Positions 33,530 to 44,124 of a stretch of 64,000 bases of DNA are shown one piece after another. The DNA is from Kaistella carnis (GTDB taxonomy: Bacteria > Bacteroidota > Bacteroidia > Flavobacteriales > Weeksellaceae): contig NZ_CP034159.1 of NCBI RefSeq assembly GCF_003860585.1, positions 1,178,001 to 1,242,000 on the forward strand. The letters are read 5' to 3'. Below the pieces are notes generated by a model, which saw nothing but the letters and a program-made list of their open reading frames with translations, had not been told where the DNA came from and did not search any database. A program made the translations under genes and the position numbers. Every line of letters starts with the position of its first letter. Position 1 is the first letter of the stretch.

Positions 33530-35914
33530 TTAAAAGTTATATTTAAGATTCAAGATGATATTTCTGCCCATTTCAAAAGAGAAATATCGCATTCTGTTCA
33601 GATAATCTTTGTAGTTCGTATCAAAAAGATTGGTCACATTTAATCCTGCTGAAAAATGTTTAGTAAAGTCGAAACCTGTTTGTAAACTCCACAAAGTATA
33701 CGTTGGCGGCGGCGTAGAAAGATCTAAAGTTTTTTCAACCTCTACCCCATTTTCGAAAATAATAATGGTTGGATTGTAAACTGGAAATCTGTTTTGATGA
33801 AGGAATGTCTGCTGCTGAACTTTGAAATAGAAATTCTTCCACTGTTCATTTTTAAATTCCAGACTGTTTGTAAAATTCGTTGGAACCATCATTATTAAAG
33901 GCTGATCGTTTGTTTCGTCCTGACCGTTCACGTAAGAAAAGTTCCCTTTATACTCAAAATGATTGTTGAATTTCAATTCTGCATCAACATCTAACCCGTA
34001 CATTTTAGCGTTGATCTGTTGGTAAGACCACACCGGAAAAACGCCACGAATGGTGTTCTGAATCCCGGTCGGGATTTCGGTGATGAAGTTTTTAGTAATG
34101 AACAAATATGGATTAACCGTAAATCTCAAACCTTCTAAAACATTCATTTTTCCGTCGATATTTAAATTGAATTGATTTCCGTCTTCATTTTTCATACCCA
34201 TATTTCCCACTTCAATAATCGCGGCAGAATGATGAAGTCCATCCGCAAACAGTTCCGCAATATTTGGCGTTCTTCCGACTTTCGCGTAGTTCAATTTCAC
34301 ATCCAAATTCTTAGAAGACTGAAAATCTAAACCTGCGTTAAATGATAAATTGTTGTAAGTGAAATTCGGTTTTGTGAAAACACGATTTCCCTCCGTTTTT
34401 ATATAATATTGTGAGAAATCCTGCGCGTACCGATTTTCCCAGTCGTTTAAATCATACCATTTTTTAACTTCGTATTTCGTGACATCATATCTCAATCCGG
34501 CTTCAGCATTTAATTTCGGAGTCAACTTATATTTAAAAACCGAATAAGCGCCGCCGGAATATTGATCATAATTTGGCACCAATCTTCTAGCCTGAGTTTC
34601 CGGCGTGGAATAGTTAAACTGGTATTTTAAATCGATTCCGGTTTCTAAACTCCAATATTGGCGCTCGATAAAATCATTGATGTTGATTTGATTCGTAAAC
34701 AATTCCAAATCCAAAGATGGAATTTGAGCCAACTCGCCTCTTCTCACATCATATTCCTTTCTATGATTGTATTGAAAGTTATAATCCACAGAAAATTTCC
34801 CCAAATTTTCAAATCTTTTAAAAGCAGAAATCTTGGCGATATGATGCTGAACATCCTGTTTTGGATTGTTAATGGTGTAAGAAAAATCTCTTTCATAAAT
34901 AGGAATATCCGACGTCAACGCTTTGTAAAAATCCTCTAAATTCCCTAAATCAGAACCGCGGTAAATTCCGATTTCAGAGTCAGTCACGCTGTAATCAAAA
35001 GAAATCCCCTGTAAGTAAGTATTGTTCTGCAGGGTAAAACCAAAAGAATGATTTTGCAATCCCGTGTTCATCAGATTATAATTCGGCGTTTTCAAATCAC
35101 CCAATTTCTTAAAGCCACCCATCGTTTTTATGGCCCAGCCATTTTCCCAGGTTTTGAATAAATTAATTCCAAGTCCCACTCCCTTACCGTTAGAGATGCC
35201 GGAAAGATTTACATTGCCCTGAATGGTATCTTTTCTTTTATAAACAGCAGGTTCCAAAACAACTACTCCGCCGATTGCGTCACTTCCGTACTTTAAAGCT
35301 GATGCTCCTTTTATCACATCCACATGATCGAACTGATTAACATCAATATTGGGAGCATGCTCTACGCCCCATTCCTGCTCGGCCATTTTCACACCGTTAT
35401 TGATGATAGGAACTCTACTTCCGTAAAGTCCGTGGATAATAGGTTTCGCAATATTATTCCCACTTTTCAAAGCGCCAACACCTGAAATAGAAGATAAAAT
35501 ATTTCCCAGATTTTCCGTAGAATTACGGTCAATATCGCTTCGATCCAAAGATTTCACGATTAAAGAATTCGCTTTTTTAAGTGTTCCGTGCAGCGTAATG
35601 GTTTCAATTTCTGCGATGTGATGTTCCAGCTGTATGGTTATTTCCAGATCTTTTGTTAATGAAATCTCCTCCGAAAAAGGTTCGCAGTCGGGATGGTTTG
35701 CGAGGAGTGTAAAATTACCGCCGGGCAGCGATTTAAAAATAAATTGACCATTTGAATCTGAAATCTGCGTCGATTTCCCAAGGGTAATGGTGGCATTTTT
35801 CAAAGGAGTTTTGTCATGATAATCTATTACCTTTCCTTTAACAATATAAGTCGTTTGGGCATTTGTAAATAGCAACCCAAGAAAGATTGCGATGATATTT
35901 AAAGTAAATTTCAT
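33530..35914 (-). CDS. TonB-dependent outer-membrane receptor
   Basis: 794 residues. A signal peptide is followed by a CarboxypepD_reg-like domain (~20-105, 'VKGKVIDYHDKTPLKNATITL'), a plug domain (~110-225, 'GVVVLEP'), and a 22-strand barrel ending ILNLKYNF with a terminal Phe. No SusD partner is adjacent, so a glycan importer is unlikely. The upstream small His/Cys-rich protein and the downstream acidic lipoprotein suggest a metal or metal-complex substrate, which is inference. Confidence 0.92.
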   Translation of the reverse strand: MKFTLNIIAIFLGLLFTNAQTTYIVKGKVIDYHDKTPLKNATITLGKSTQISDSNGQFIFKSLPGGNFTLLANHPDCEPFSEEISLTKDLEITIQLEHHIAEIETITLHGTLKKANSLIVKSLDRSDIDRNSTENLGNILSSISGVGALKSGNNIAKPIIHGLYGSRVPIINNGVKMAEQEWGVEHAPNIDVNQFDHVDVIKGASALKYGSDAIGGVVVLEPAVYKRKDTIQGNVNLSGISNGKGVGLGINLFKTWENGWAIKTMGGFKKLGDLKTPNYNLMNTGLQNHSFGFTLQNNTYLQGISFDYSVTDSEIGIYRGSDLGNLEDFYKALTSDIPIYERDFSYTINNPKQDVQHHIAKISAFKRFENLGKFSVDYNFQYNHRKEYDVRRGELAQIPSLDLELFTNQININDFIERQYWSLETGIDLKYQFNYSTPETQARRLVPNYDQYSGGAYSVFKYKLTPKLNAEAGLRYDVTKYEVKKWYDLNDWENRYAQDFSQYYIKTEGNRVFTKPNFTYNNLSFNAGLDFQSSKNLDVKLNYAKVGRTPNIAELFADGLHHSAAIIEVGNMGMKNEDGNQFNLNIDGKMNVLEGLRFTVNPYLFITKNFITEIPTGIQNTIRGVFPVWSYQQINAKMYGLDVDAELKFNNHFEYKGNFSYVNGQDETNDQPLIMMVPTNFTNSLEFKNEQWKNFYFKVQQQTFLHQNRFPVYNPTIIIFENGVEVEKTLDLSTPPPTYTLWSLQTGFDFTKHFSAGLNVTNLFDTNYKDYLNRMRYFSFEMGRNIILNLKYNF

Positions 35915-36004
35915 TTAAATTAATTTTAAAAATAATAAAATACGACTTTGTAAAAAATTGAAATTCAATTCCTTACCATTCATTTTCGAAAAAAAAGTTT
36001 GTTT

Positions 36005-36361
36005 TTAAATGAAAAGTGCCGGCGGGCCGCGCAAATGAAAACCGTAAATCGTTTGCTGAACTACGGATTGTTGATCAGTGAAAATTTCGACCTGAAAATA
36101 AGACTCAGAAAGGGCCGAAAAGAAAAACTCCTGTAAATTAACATACTTGCTGTCATGCAGAATGTGGCACGAGAGACAGTCGGAATAATTTGCAATCGTT
36201 GAAGAAGTTGAAAAAGTTTTCTCCGTCTTTTGAAAATGAAAATCCTTAAAAACTTCCCCGCTTCCATGTTCATGGAAATTTTGAGAAAACAAAGCCACGA
36301 AAAGATAGACGGAAGCAGAAAGCGTCGCTAAAAATTTCTGGATCTGTTTATTCCTAAGCAT
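36005..36361 (-). CDS. Small membrane-anchored protein with CxxCH and a C-terminal RGPPA motif
   Basis: 118 residues. A hydrophobic N-terminus is followed by a His-rich stretch (NFHEHGSGEVFKDFHF), a CLSCH motif near residue 61 and a 'FHLRGPPALFI' end. I do not recognise a named family, though short proteins with this ending occur before TonB receptor genes for metals in this phylum. The CxxCH may bind metal (heme attachment cannot be excluded). It is 90 bp upstream of the receptor. The -7 element lies 4 nt before the ATG. Confidence 0.6.
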   Translation of the reverse strand: MLRNKQIQKFLATLSASVYLFVALFSQNFHEHGSGEVFKDFHFQKTEKTFSTSSTIANYSDCLSCHILHDSKYVNLQEFFFSALSESYFQVEIFTDQQSVVQQTIYGFHLRGPPALFI

Positions 36362-36365
36362 ACCG

Positions 36366-36373
36366 CAAAACTA
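36366..36373 (-). promoter_or_regulatory. -7 promoter element (TAGTTTTG) abutting the small CxxCH gene
   Basis: TAGTTTTG on the minus strand ends 4 nt before the ATG at 36361, implying a leaderless or near-leaderless mRNA. Confidence 0.55.
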
Positions 36374-36502
36374 AAGAATTTTTAGAGGAATAAAAAATTA
36401 GAATTGGTGTTCTCCTCAAATCGATGAAATATCTTTAAATTATGCCTTTTATAAACTGATAAATCTTATCATTTAAGACTTATTTAATTGAGAGAGATTT
36501 CG

Positions 36503-36510
36503 TAAATTTG
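36503..36510 (+). promoter_or_regulatory. -7 promoter element (TAAATTTG) of pfkA
   Basis: TAAATTTG lies 17 bp before the ATG at 36528. A GTG start at 36510 would begin inside the element and is rejected. Confidence 0.6.
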
Positions 36511-36527
36511 TGCTGAAATTTTTAACT

Positions 36528-37514
36528 ATGAATGAAAGTGCAGTGAAAAAGATTGTTGTTTTGACCTCAGGTGGAGATGCACCGGGAATGAATGCAGCAT
36601 TGCGGGCGGTTGTAAGAACTGCAAGTCACTACAATATAGATTGTTATGGCATAAGAGAAGGTTTCAATGGATTAATCAATAATGATTTCACCAAAATGGG
36701 TCCCCGATCCGTAAAACATATCATCAGCGAAGGGGGTACCATTTTAAGATCTGCACGTTCTCTGCAATTTAAAACTCCTGAAGGACGAAAGAAAGCCTAC
36801 GAGAACTGTCTACAACATGGCATTGAGGGCATTGTTTGTATTGGTGGTGACGGAACTTTTCGAGGAGCAAAAGTATTTTATGAAGAATATGGCATCAAAG
36901 TGATCGGCGTTCCGGGAACTATTGATAATGACATCTTCGGAACCGACAACACTATTGGTTATGACACGGCCCTAAACACCGCCATGGATGCCATTGATAA
37001 AATCAGAGATACGGCAACCTCTCACAACAGAGTTTTTTTTGTAGAAGTTATGGGACGGGATGCGGGTTTTATCGCTTTAAACAGTGGTTTAGCAACGGGC
37101 GCCATCGATATTTTAATTCCAGAAAGAAAAGACAGCATCGAAGAACTTTTTGCAACGTTTGAAAGAGCTGAGAAAGCAGGTAAATCATCAAGCATCGTTG
37201 TTGTTGCAGAAGGAGAAAGAATGGGCAGTATTTACGATATTGCAAAAGCCACACAAAACAGCTTCCCCCAATATGATATCCGCGTCGCAGTGTTGGGACA
37301 TATTCAACGGGGCGGATCGCCAAGTTGTGCCGACCGGGTCTTAGCAAGCCGATTAGGATACGGTGCGGTCGTAGGTTTAATGGAAGGGAAAACCAATGTG
37401 ATGGTGGGAATGCAGTCCAACAGAATGGTCTACACCGCTATTGAAGAAGCAATTAAAAAACACAATGAAATAGACCAGGATTTATTGAAAATTTCAGAAA
37501 TTCTGGCCATTTAA
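36528..37514 (+). CDS. pfkA: ATP-dependent 6-phosphofructokinase
   Basis: 328 residues. It has the complete family set: VLTSGGDAPGMNAALRAV at the N-terminus, GGDGTFRGA (ATP/Mg), GVPGTIDNDIFGTD with the catalytic Asp region, EVMGRDAGFIALNSG, and LGHIQRGGSPS near the end. Gly after GGDGT favours ATP over pyrophosphate as donor. It catalyses the committed step of glycolysis. gapA follows 33 bp later and is probably cotranscribed. The start was chosen downstream of the promoter element. Confidence 0.96.
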   Translation: MNESAVKKIVVLTSGGDAPGMNAALRAVVRTASHYNIDCYGIREGFNGLINNDFTKMGPRSVKHIISEGGTILRSARSLQFKTPEGRKKAYENCLQHGIEGIVCIGGDGTFRGAKVFYEEYGIKVIGVPGTIDNDIFGTDNTIGYDTALNTAMDAIDKIRDTATSHNRVFFVEVMGRDAGFIALNSGLATGAIDILIPERKDSIEELFATFERAEKAGKSSSIVVVAEGERMGSIYDIAKATQNSFPQYDIRVAVLGHIQRGGSPSCADRVLASRLGYGAVVGLMEGKTNVMVGMQSNRMVYTAIEEAIKKHNEIDQDLLKISEILAI

Positions 37515-38552
<1,038 letters not shown>

Positions 38553-38577
38553 TCAGAATTTCAGTAATGAAAATACT

Positions 38578-38603
38578 AAACCTCTCGAATTTTCGGGAGG
38601 TTT
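38578..38603 (+). terminator. Terminator of pfkA-gapA
   Basis: AAACCTCTCGAA and TTCGGGAGGTTT form a 12-bp stem with one T-G pair, followed by a run of T. Confidence 0.85.
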
Positions 38604-38617
38604 TTTTGTATGATAAT

Positions 38618-38715
38618 TTGGGCAATCCCCTCGCCCCGCTTTTCCCGCCGCTCGGGTCGGGCTATCCGTTGCAATCTTTTTTTACAAAAAAGGATTTCCA
38701 CTTCTATCCCTATTG
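38618..38715. repeat. Dispersed GC-rich repeat, copy 1
   Basis: The stretch (CCCCTCGCC..., CCGCTCGGGTCGGGCTATCC, then AATCTTTTTTT and AAAGGATTTCC) recurs in diverged form at 62795-62935 and in reverse at 60643-60720. It is non-coding. Confidence 0.6.
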
Positions 38716-38810
38716 TAAGACAGTTATAGAAACAATATTGGTTTAAAAATTGTAAAAAAAAATACGTAAATTAACGTGCAGAAAATTCCAATGTATTTCA
38801 GAAGAAAATG

Positions 38811-38874
38811 AATTTTCCCTTGCTGAGCGAAATCGAAGATTCGACGAAGTCAAACGCCTTTGCCTCCGTAATTT
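38811..38874 (-). repeat. Intergenic repeat with 'CAAAGGCGTTTGAC' core, copy 1 (reverse)
   Basis: The reverse complement reads CGGAGGCAAAGGCGTTTGAC and continues TTCGTCGAATCTTCGATTTCG. It matches the copies at 48808-48870 and 50554-50618. Non-coding. Confidence 0.7.
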
Positions 38875-38937
38875 GAGAAGCATAATATTTAAAAAGCTTT
38901 GCGTCTTTACGTTAAATTTATCACTATCTAAAAAACG

Positions 38938-40137
38938 ATGACCCCAAAATTCCAAAATGACACGCACTACAAAAATTTCTGGAAAAAAGGAAATGGTAAA
39001 GACCTGCTTGACTGGGCCGACATTCACCCGAAATTTCAAACCTTTAAAAAATACGCTCCACTTTATTATGAGGTGGATCATTTGGGAGACGAGGTCGTAA
39101 AAGAAACCTATCTGAAACTTAAATACAAAGAAGCAAGTGCTATTATCAAGAAATATTCTGAACACCCTATTACAGAAAATGAAGATGCACCGGAAAGCAT
39201 AAAAAGACTTTTTCTTCAAATGCAGGAAATCCCCGAATGGCTCGACGAAAAATCGGTAAATATCGGCGCAAGATTCTGCATGCGGGCGGGAACAAATGCT
39301 TTAATTATTCTGCGAGATTTCACTTTGATGGGCGGTTATGATTTCGCGTATTTGAGCAAACCTCTGATCTTCACCGAAGCTTTAAAGAAAGGCGCTGTAA
39401 AACGTTTAAAAGACACCTTGGAATTCTGGGTCAACGTCACCAGAGAAAACGCTTTAGCACCAAATTCAGAAGCCTATCAACTGATCGTGAGAACACGGCT
39501 CATGCATTCTTACGCGCGCCTCAAGATAAAAGAAAAAACGGAAAAATGGGACTATCAGAATTGGGGCGAACCGATTAATTCCTGGGATATGATCGCAACT
39601 TACACGGGCTTTTCACTGGTTTTTATGCAGGGTTTAAAAAAATTAGGCGTTCAAATTTCTGAAGAGGAAGAAAAAGGCTTGTTCCACCTTTGGAAATACA
39701 TTGGTTATCTGCTCGGAATTCCCGCCGCATTCTTACCCGACAACCGGCAGCAAGCCGTAGAACAGTTTTACTGGTGGACGAGTATTCAGGATAAAGGGGA
39801 TCACGATTCTGCGCAGCTCGCACTCGCACTGCTGAACGAAAATTTGGAAAACACGATTTATAAATATCCGTTTCAAAGAAAAATGCTGATGAATCTTCAC
39901 CAAAGTATGAACTGGTTTTTACTGGACAAAGAAATAAACGAGCGACTTAATATTCCAAAACCCTCAAAAATATTTTTGATGTTTCCAAAAATGGTCATCA
40001 AAGGAAATAAAATAACACAGAAAATTTATCTTAAAAATCCAGCAAAATATCAAAAGTTGGTAGAAATAGGAAGTGAGCAACAGAGGAAAGTTCTTGCAGA
40101 CTACATTAAACACACGCCAAAAGATTTTCATTATTAA
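38938..40137 (+). CDS. Oxygenase MpaB-family (DUF2236) protein
   Basis: 399 residues, largely helical. Hallmarks are RFCMRAGTNALIILRDFTLMGGYDFAYLSKPL (~116-147) and RTRLMHSYARLKI (~180-192), with the conserved Arg/His that bind the heme b in latex-clearing protein relatives, then the SWDMIATYTGFSLVFM helix. Some members oxidise polymers or secondary metabolites; the substrate here is unknown. The upstream ~385 bp carry the gapA terminator and two repeats; no -7 element was seen. Confidence 0.85.
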   Translation: MTPKFQNDTHYKNFWKKGNGKDLLDWADIHPKFQTFKKYAPLYYEVDHLGDEVVKETYLKLKYKEASAIIKKYSEHPITENEDAPESIKRLFLQMQEIPEWLDEKSVNIGARFCMRAGTNALIILRDFTLMGGYDFAYLSKPLIFTEALKKGAVKRLKDTLEFWVNVTRENALAPNSEAYQLIVRTRLMHSYARLKIKEKTEKWDYQNWGEPINSWDMIATYTGFSLVFMQGLKKLGVQISEEEEKGLFHLWKYIGYLLGIPAAFLPDNRQQAVEQFYWWTSIQDKGDHDSAQLALALLNENLENTIYKYPFQRKMLMNLHQSMNWFLLDKEINERLNIPKPSKIFLMFPKMVIKGNKITQKIYLKNPAKYQKLVEIGSEQQRKVLADYIKHTPKDFHY

Positions 40138-40275
40138 AAAAATGACCTTTCAAAATAATGAATCATTTCTGGAGAAAAGTTCTGGCTTAAGCTCATCGAA
40201 AAAGAGGATTTAGTAAATAATCTAAATCAATCCTGCATATTTTTTAAGAATAATAAATCTTGTAAATAACAATAA

Positions 40276-40307
40276 AAAAACGGTCCGCATATGCTGCGAA
40301 CCGTTTT
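40276..40307. terminator. Terminator after the GH13 gene
   Basis: AAAACGGTCCGCA / TGCGAACCGTTTT form a stem with one mismatch and a short loop, flanked by A and T runs. It serves the minus-strand GH13 gene and may also stop the plus-strand MpaB transcript. Confidence 0.75.
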
Positions 40308-40327
40308 TCAATATAATTTAAAACAAA

Positions 40328-43195
40328 TTATTTCACAATCATTTTTGTAACTGCTACTCCTTTTTCAGATTTCAATTGTAGCAAATACATTCCACTTTTT
40401 AATCCACTAACAGAAATCATATCATCACCATTGTCTTTAATCGCTTTCACTGTTTTCACTAATGTTCCCGCCAGATCATAAACAGCAATTGTTCCATTCT
40501 TGGCGTTGGTATAACGAATATTTGCAATTCCATTGGTGACAGGATTTTGAGTCAGTATTAAAGAGACGGCATTTTTATTATTTGCCACTTCATTAGTTCC
40601 CAAAGCAGAAGCATTACCAAAAATTCTAAAACCTCCCGGTTCAATGGTAATCGGTGCCGTTTGATTCGTTACTGAAATGGAACTGTTATCCATCAAATTA
40701 ACCCAATTCCCTGTGTAAGGAAAATTAGGAACGATGTTTTGAGCGATTAAAGTGAAGTTGGCCAAAACAACCACATCCTTCAAAGCACTCGAAGTAGTTG
40801 GGTTGCTTATCAAAATTCTCGGCATTAGATTTCCGGATTCTACTGTAAAAGTTTTGGTGTTGAAAACCTCGTTTGCCAATCTTAATTCCAGGATTTTAGC
40901 CCACGTATCGTACACCGACTTTCTGGCTGCATTGGTATCGTAAGCCAATCCAAACGCGGAAGGTTTAGGATCCAATTTACAATCTCCCGGCGTTGCGTCG
41001 CCTTCCGTGTTTACCGTTCCATTTTCACAGGTATAAATACTTTTATCAAAACCTAATTCCGCAAACTGCCAGATCATTTTCGGACCGGGAACCGTTAAGA
41101 AGACGGCACCATATGCTTTCTGTCTTTCCAGAGAAGTCGCTAAATCCTTTACATTATAACTTCCTGCAGATGCGCCGTAGGTTAAATTCTTGTACATCAA
41201 TCTTTCTTCATCATGACTTTCCCCATAACTTATTGCTCTTAAGTCTGCAAAACCATGCTCCTGAAATTTCACCCGGTTAAAATTGCTGTCGGAAGCGTAA
41301 CCCATTGTATTTTGATTGTACGGATTGGTTTCTTTATCCCACATCATCACGCCTTTTCCTTCACTGATTCTGTAATTCGCCCACTGCTGTTCTTCATTAT
41401 CGGTTCCTAAGTGTTCGAAGATGATATAAGAAGTAGGATCATAACTCCACTGTTTATCTGCATAACCTTTCAGAATATCTACGCGGTCCTGTTGATATGC
41501 GTTCGTACAGGTTTGATCATTTGCTGTACAGTTTTGGGTAAAGCCTTTCGTCAAATCCCAACGGAATCCATCAATTTTATATTCTTTAATCCATTGCTCC
41601 AAAACTCTTTCCACATAATATTTTGTTGCAGAAGATGAATGGTTGAAATCATTAAACACGCTGTAAGAATGCTTCGCAACCTGATTGAAGTAAGGATTAT
41701 TCGCCGCAGGCTCACCATAACCATCACCATCAGGATCTATCATCCACATTCTTTCAATAGGGCTTCTTCCGGTTGCATGATTCAGCGCAACATCTAAAAT
41801 CACGGCGATTCCGTTTTGGTGACACAGATCAATAAATTCTTTAAACTTTTCCGGAGTTCCGTAGGCTTTATCTAAGGCGTAATGAAAACCGGTATTGTAA
41901 CCCCAAGAACTGTATCCATCAAATTCCATTACGGGCATTAATTCTACAGCGTTGATTTTTAGGGATTTTAAATAGTTAACTTTATCAATCAATGACTGCC
42001 ATGTTTTTTCAGTCGTAAAATCTCGCACCAACAATTCATAAACGATCAAATTTTCTTTTGCAGGTTTGTTAAAGTTTGAAACCGTCCAGTTATAAGTTGG
42101 TTTTGCGGTTTGTATTACTGAAACTTCAAAATCCTGTCCTGCGGGATAAGCCGGAAGATTCGGATAAATTGTTGCATTTTGATTGATATAAGGATCGTCG
42201 TAAGGCGAGAGTACCAACGGGGAATAAGGATCCGCAACTTTGATTCCGTCGGCCGTTCTGTACTGGAAAGTGTAAACCTGTTGTGGCGTAAGTCCTGTAA
42301 GTTCCAGCCAATATAGATTTGGATTTACGGTATCTCTTTTCATCAGGTAATTAGAATTTACCATCCAGTCATTAAAACTTCCAATCACGTGAACAAATGC
42401 TTTTCCGGGCGCATAAAGTGCCAATCCAACTTTCGTCGCATCTGCAGGATCATACGAAATCCCTTGTCTCATGTAAGATGGAATTGCAGCCGTTTGAACC
42501 GGCACAGATACCGCAACAGTAAAAGTCTTTGTAACTATTGTTCCGTCTCCGGGGTTCGTAGCAGTAACTTCCATATTAGCGTCCTGTGTTACGGTATATG
42601 GGAAATTCAAAGCCGTAGAAGCAGACGGACTTGTATATACCGCAGTTCCATTTGCTTTAACAACATAATTGGCAGGTACAGAAGAGGTTCCGGTAATATT
42701 TAAAACCGTTCCCGACGTCACCACATTCGTGCTTCCCGCCAAGGGGTTCGTCAGATTGAACTGAAATTTCCCCACATTAACCAAAATATCCTGGGATTGA
42801 ACACTGCCATTTATCGTTTTAACTAAAAATCCAATTTTAGAAAGAGGATTTGCCCGGTTTCCAAAAAAGGATTTCACAGTGTTCATGGTGAAGGTATAAG
42901 TTCCGTTTGAACCGGAACTTGATACATACGTTAATTTATTCGCAGCATTTGAAGCCGTCCAAGTGCCGTTTGTAGGGCAATCTGCCTGCACATTATTAGA
43001 ATCATAAGACCAGGCCCACAGATATAGCTGATGGGAAGAAGTCACTCCAAAAGCACCTTCATTCACCGTAAACGTTGCTGTGACGGACTCTGTTTCATTA
43101 AAAGATGGAGGATTCACAGAATAAGTAATATTCTGCTGTGCACTTGCAAAATACGGTAAAAGTATAGCCAAGAGCAGCGTGTAAAAGTATTTCAT
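40328..43195 (-). CDS. Secreted GH13 alpha-amylase-family glycosidase with T9SS sorting domain
   Basis: 955 residues. A signal peptide (ending AQQ) is followed by Ig-like/CBM modules to ~residue 370, including a CBM48-like 'VHVIGSFNDWMVNSNYL'. The GH13 barrel runs ~380-800 with VILDVALNH (region I), GFRWDLTKGF (nucleophile Asp), YIIFEHLG (acid Glu) and ISYGESHDEERL (stabilising Asp). The C-terminal ~80 residues (GTIAVYDLAGTLVKTV ... GLKSGMYLLQL ... KMIVK) form a type A T9SS sorting domain. It is exported and surface-attached or released for starch- or pullulan-like substrates. Exact specificity unassigned. Confidence 0.92.
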   Translation of the reverse strand: MKYFYTLLLAILLPYFASAQQNITYSVNPPSFNETESVTATFTVNEGAFGVTSSHQLYLWAWSYDSNNVQADCPTNGTWTASNAANKLTYVSSSGSNGTYTFTMNTVKSFFGNRANPLSKIGFLVKTINGSVQSQDILVNVGKFQFNLTNPLAGSTNVVTSGTVLNITGTSSVPANYVVKANGTAVYTSPSASTALNFPYTVTQDANMEVTATNPGDGTIVTKTFTVAVSVPVQTAAIPSYMRQGISYDPADATKVGLALYAPGKAFVHVIGSFNDWMVNSNYLMKRDTVNPNLYWLELTGLTPQQVYTFQYRTADGIKVADPYSPLVLSPYDDPYINQNATIYPNLPAYPAGQDFEVSVIQTAKPTYNWTVSNFNKPAKENLIVYELLVRDFTTEKTWQSLIDKVNYLKSLKINAVELMPVMEFDGYSSWGYNTGFHYALDKAYGTPEKFKEFIDLCHQNGIAVILDVALNHATGRSPIERMWMIDPDGDGYGEPAANNPYFNQVAKHSYSVFNDFNHSSSATKYYVERVLEQWIKEYKIDGFRWDLTKGFTQNCTANDQTCTNAYQQDRVDILKGYADKQWSYDPTSYIIFEHLGTDNEEQQWANYRISEGKGVMMWDKETNPYNQNTMGYASDSNFNRVKFQEHGFADLRAISYGESHDEERLMYKNLTYGASAGSYNVKDLATSLERQKAYGAVFLTVPGPKMIWQFAELGFDKSIYTCENGTVNTEGDATPGDCKLDPKPSAFGLAYDTNAARKSVYDTWAKILELRLANEVFNTKTFTVESGNLMPRILISNPTTSSALKDVVVLANFTLIAQNIVPNFPYTGNWVNLMDNSSISVTNQTAPITIEPGGFRIFGNASALGTNEVANNKNAVSLILTQNPVTNGIANIRYTNAKNGTIAVYDLAGTLVKTVKAIKDNGDDMISVSGLKSGMYLLQLKSEKGVAVTKMIVK

Positions 43196-43302
43196 TTTAG
43201 TAAAATTTAGAATGTAAAAATACTAAAACTTGGGCTCTAAAAATACTTTTTAACTTTTGAATAAAATAAAATCCCGCGCTGCTAAAATTTGAATTTCGAT
43301 TT

Positions 43303-44034
43303 TTAAGAAATTAATTTATCAGAAGGCTGGTAATCGATGAATTTCTTGCTCTCGGAAATAGCTCCGGCGTTTTCTAAGAAGAAGTTTTTACCGGCAAGAA
43401 GTTCGGTTAACAAAGTTCTCATTTGTTCTGCTGCAACTTCCGGAAGATGGGATTTCTTCGCAGCTTCAATCACCTGTCTTTTTCCATTTTGCTGAATTTT
43501 CGCCAAATCCTCTTTACTGAAAAGATTGAAAAACTGCTCTTCAATATTATAGTATTTATAATCGGTTTCGGTGGACAGGATTTCCGGGGCCGGAAAATTC
43601 AACAATTTTACTTTTCTGTTTTGTTCATCAACTTCCCACTGAAATTTTTCAAAATCATAGCCTACCAAAATTTTTGCCTGCACAATGACTAAGGCCTTCT
43701 TCTTCGAAGGAATAAAATTAAAAAGCTTGGTTGTTTCCTCGTAATTATAGATTTCATTGAAATGACCTTCTGCGGAAACGACCTTAAAAACTTTGCGCAT
43801 ACTTTCCGCAATCGTGTGGGAACTTTCGGTAACTACCGGCGGTTCGGCCGTCATTTTTTTCGATGCTAAAAAAGCAATTAATCCTCCCAAAACCAATCCA
43901 AGCAACAACATTATAATGGTCATCATCGAATTAATGGATTCACTCTGTGTCATTCGATAAAGAAAAAAACCGATAAAAAGAAGGATTAATATGCCGGCTG
44001 ACCAGAGTATGATTTTATATTTTTTAAAGTTCAT
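43303..44034 (-). CDS. DUF4230 protein with N-terminal membrane anchor
   Basis: 243 residues. Two hydrophobic segments near residues 8-26 and 36-60 form the anchor, and the remaining ~180 residues are the DUF4230 domain ('VFKVVSAEGHFNEIYNYEE', 'ALVIVQAKILVGYDFEKF'). The family is widespread and uncharacterised; members have a SPFH-like fold on the membrane. It stands alone upstream of the nuclease-like gene with 90 bp between. Confidence 0.8.
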   Translation of the reverse strand: MNFKKYKIILWSAGILILLFIGFFLYRMTQSESINSMMTIIMLLLGLVLGGLIAFLASKKMTAEPPVVTESSHTIAESMRKVFKVVSAEGHFNEIYNYEETTKLFNFIPSKKKALVIVQAKILVGYDFEKFQWEVDEQNRKVKLLNFPAPEILSTETDYKYYNIEEQFFNLFSKEDLAKIQQNGKRQVIEAAKKSHLPEVAAEQMRTLLTELLAGKNFFLENAGAISESKKFIDYQPSDKLIS

Positions 44035-44124
44035 GTGAATTCAATTTAGGTAAAGATAGGAATTTTCAAAAAGTTCTTTTAAAAGAAATAAGATCTTGCA
44101 CGAAACATTTTCTAAAAGCAAAAC

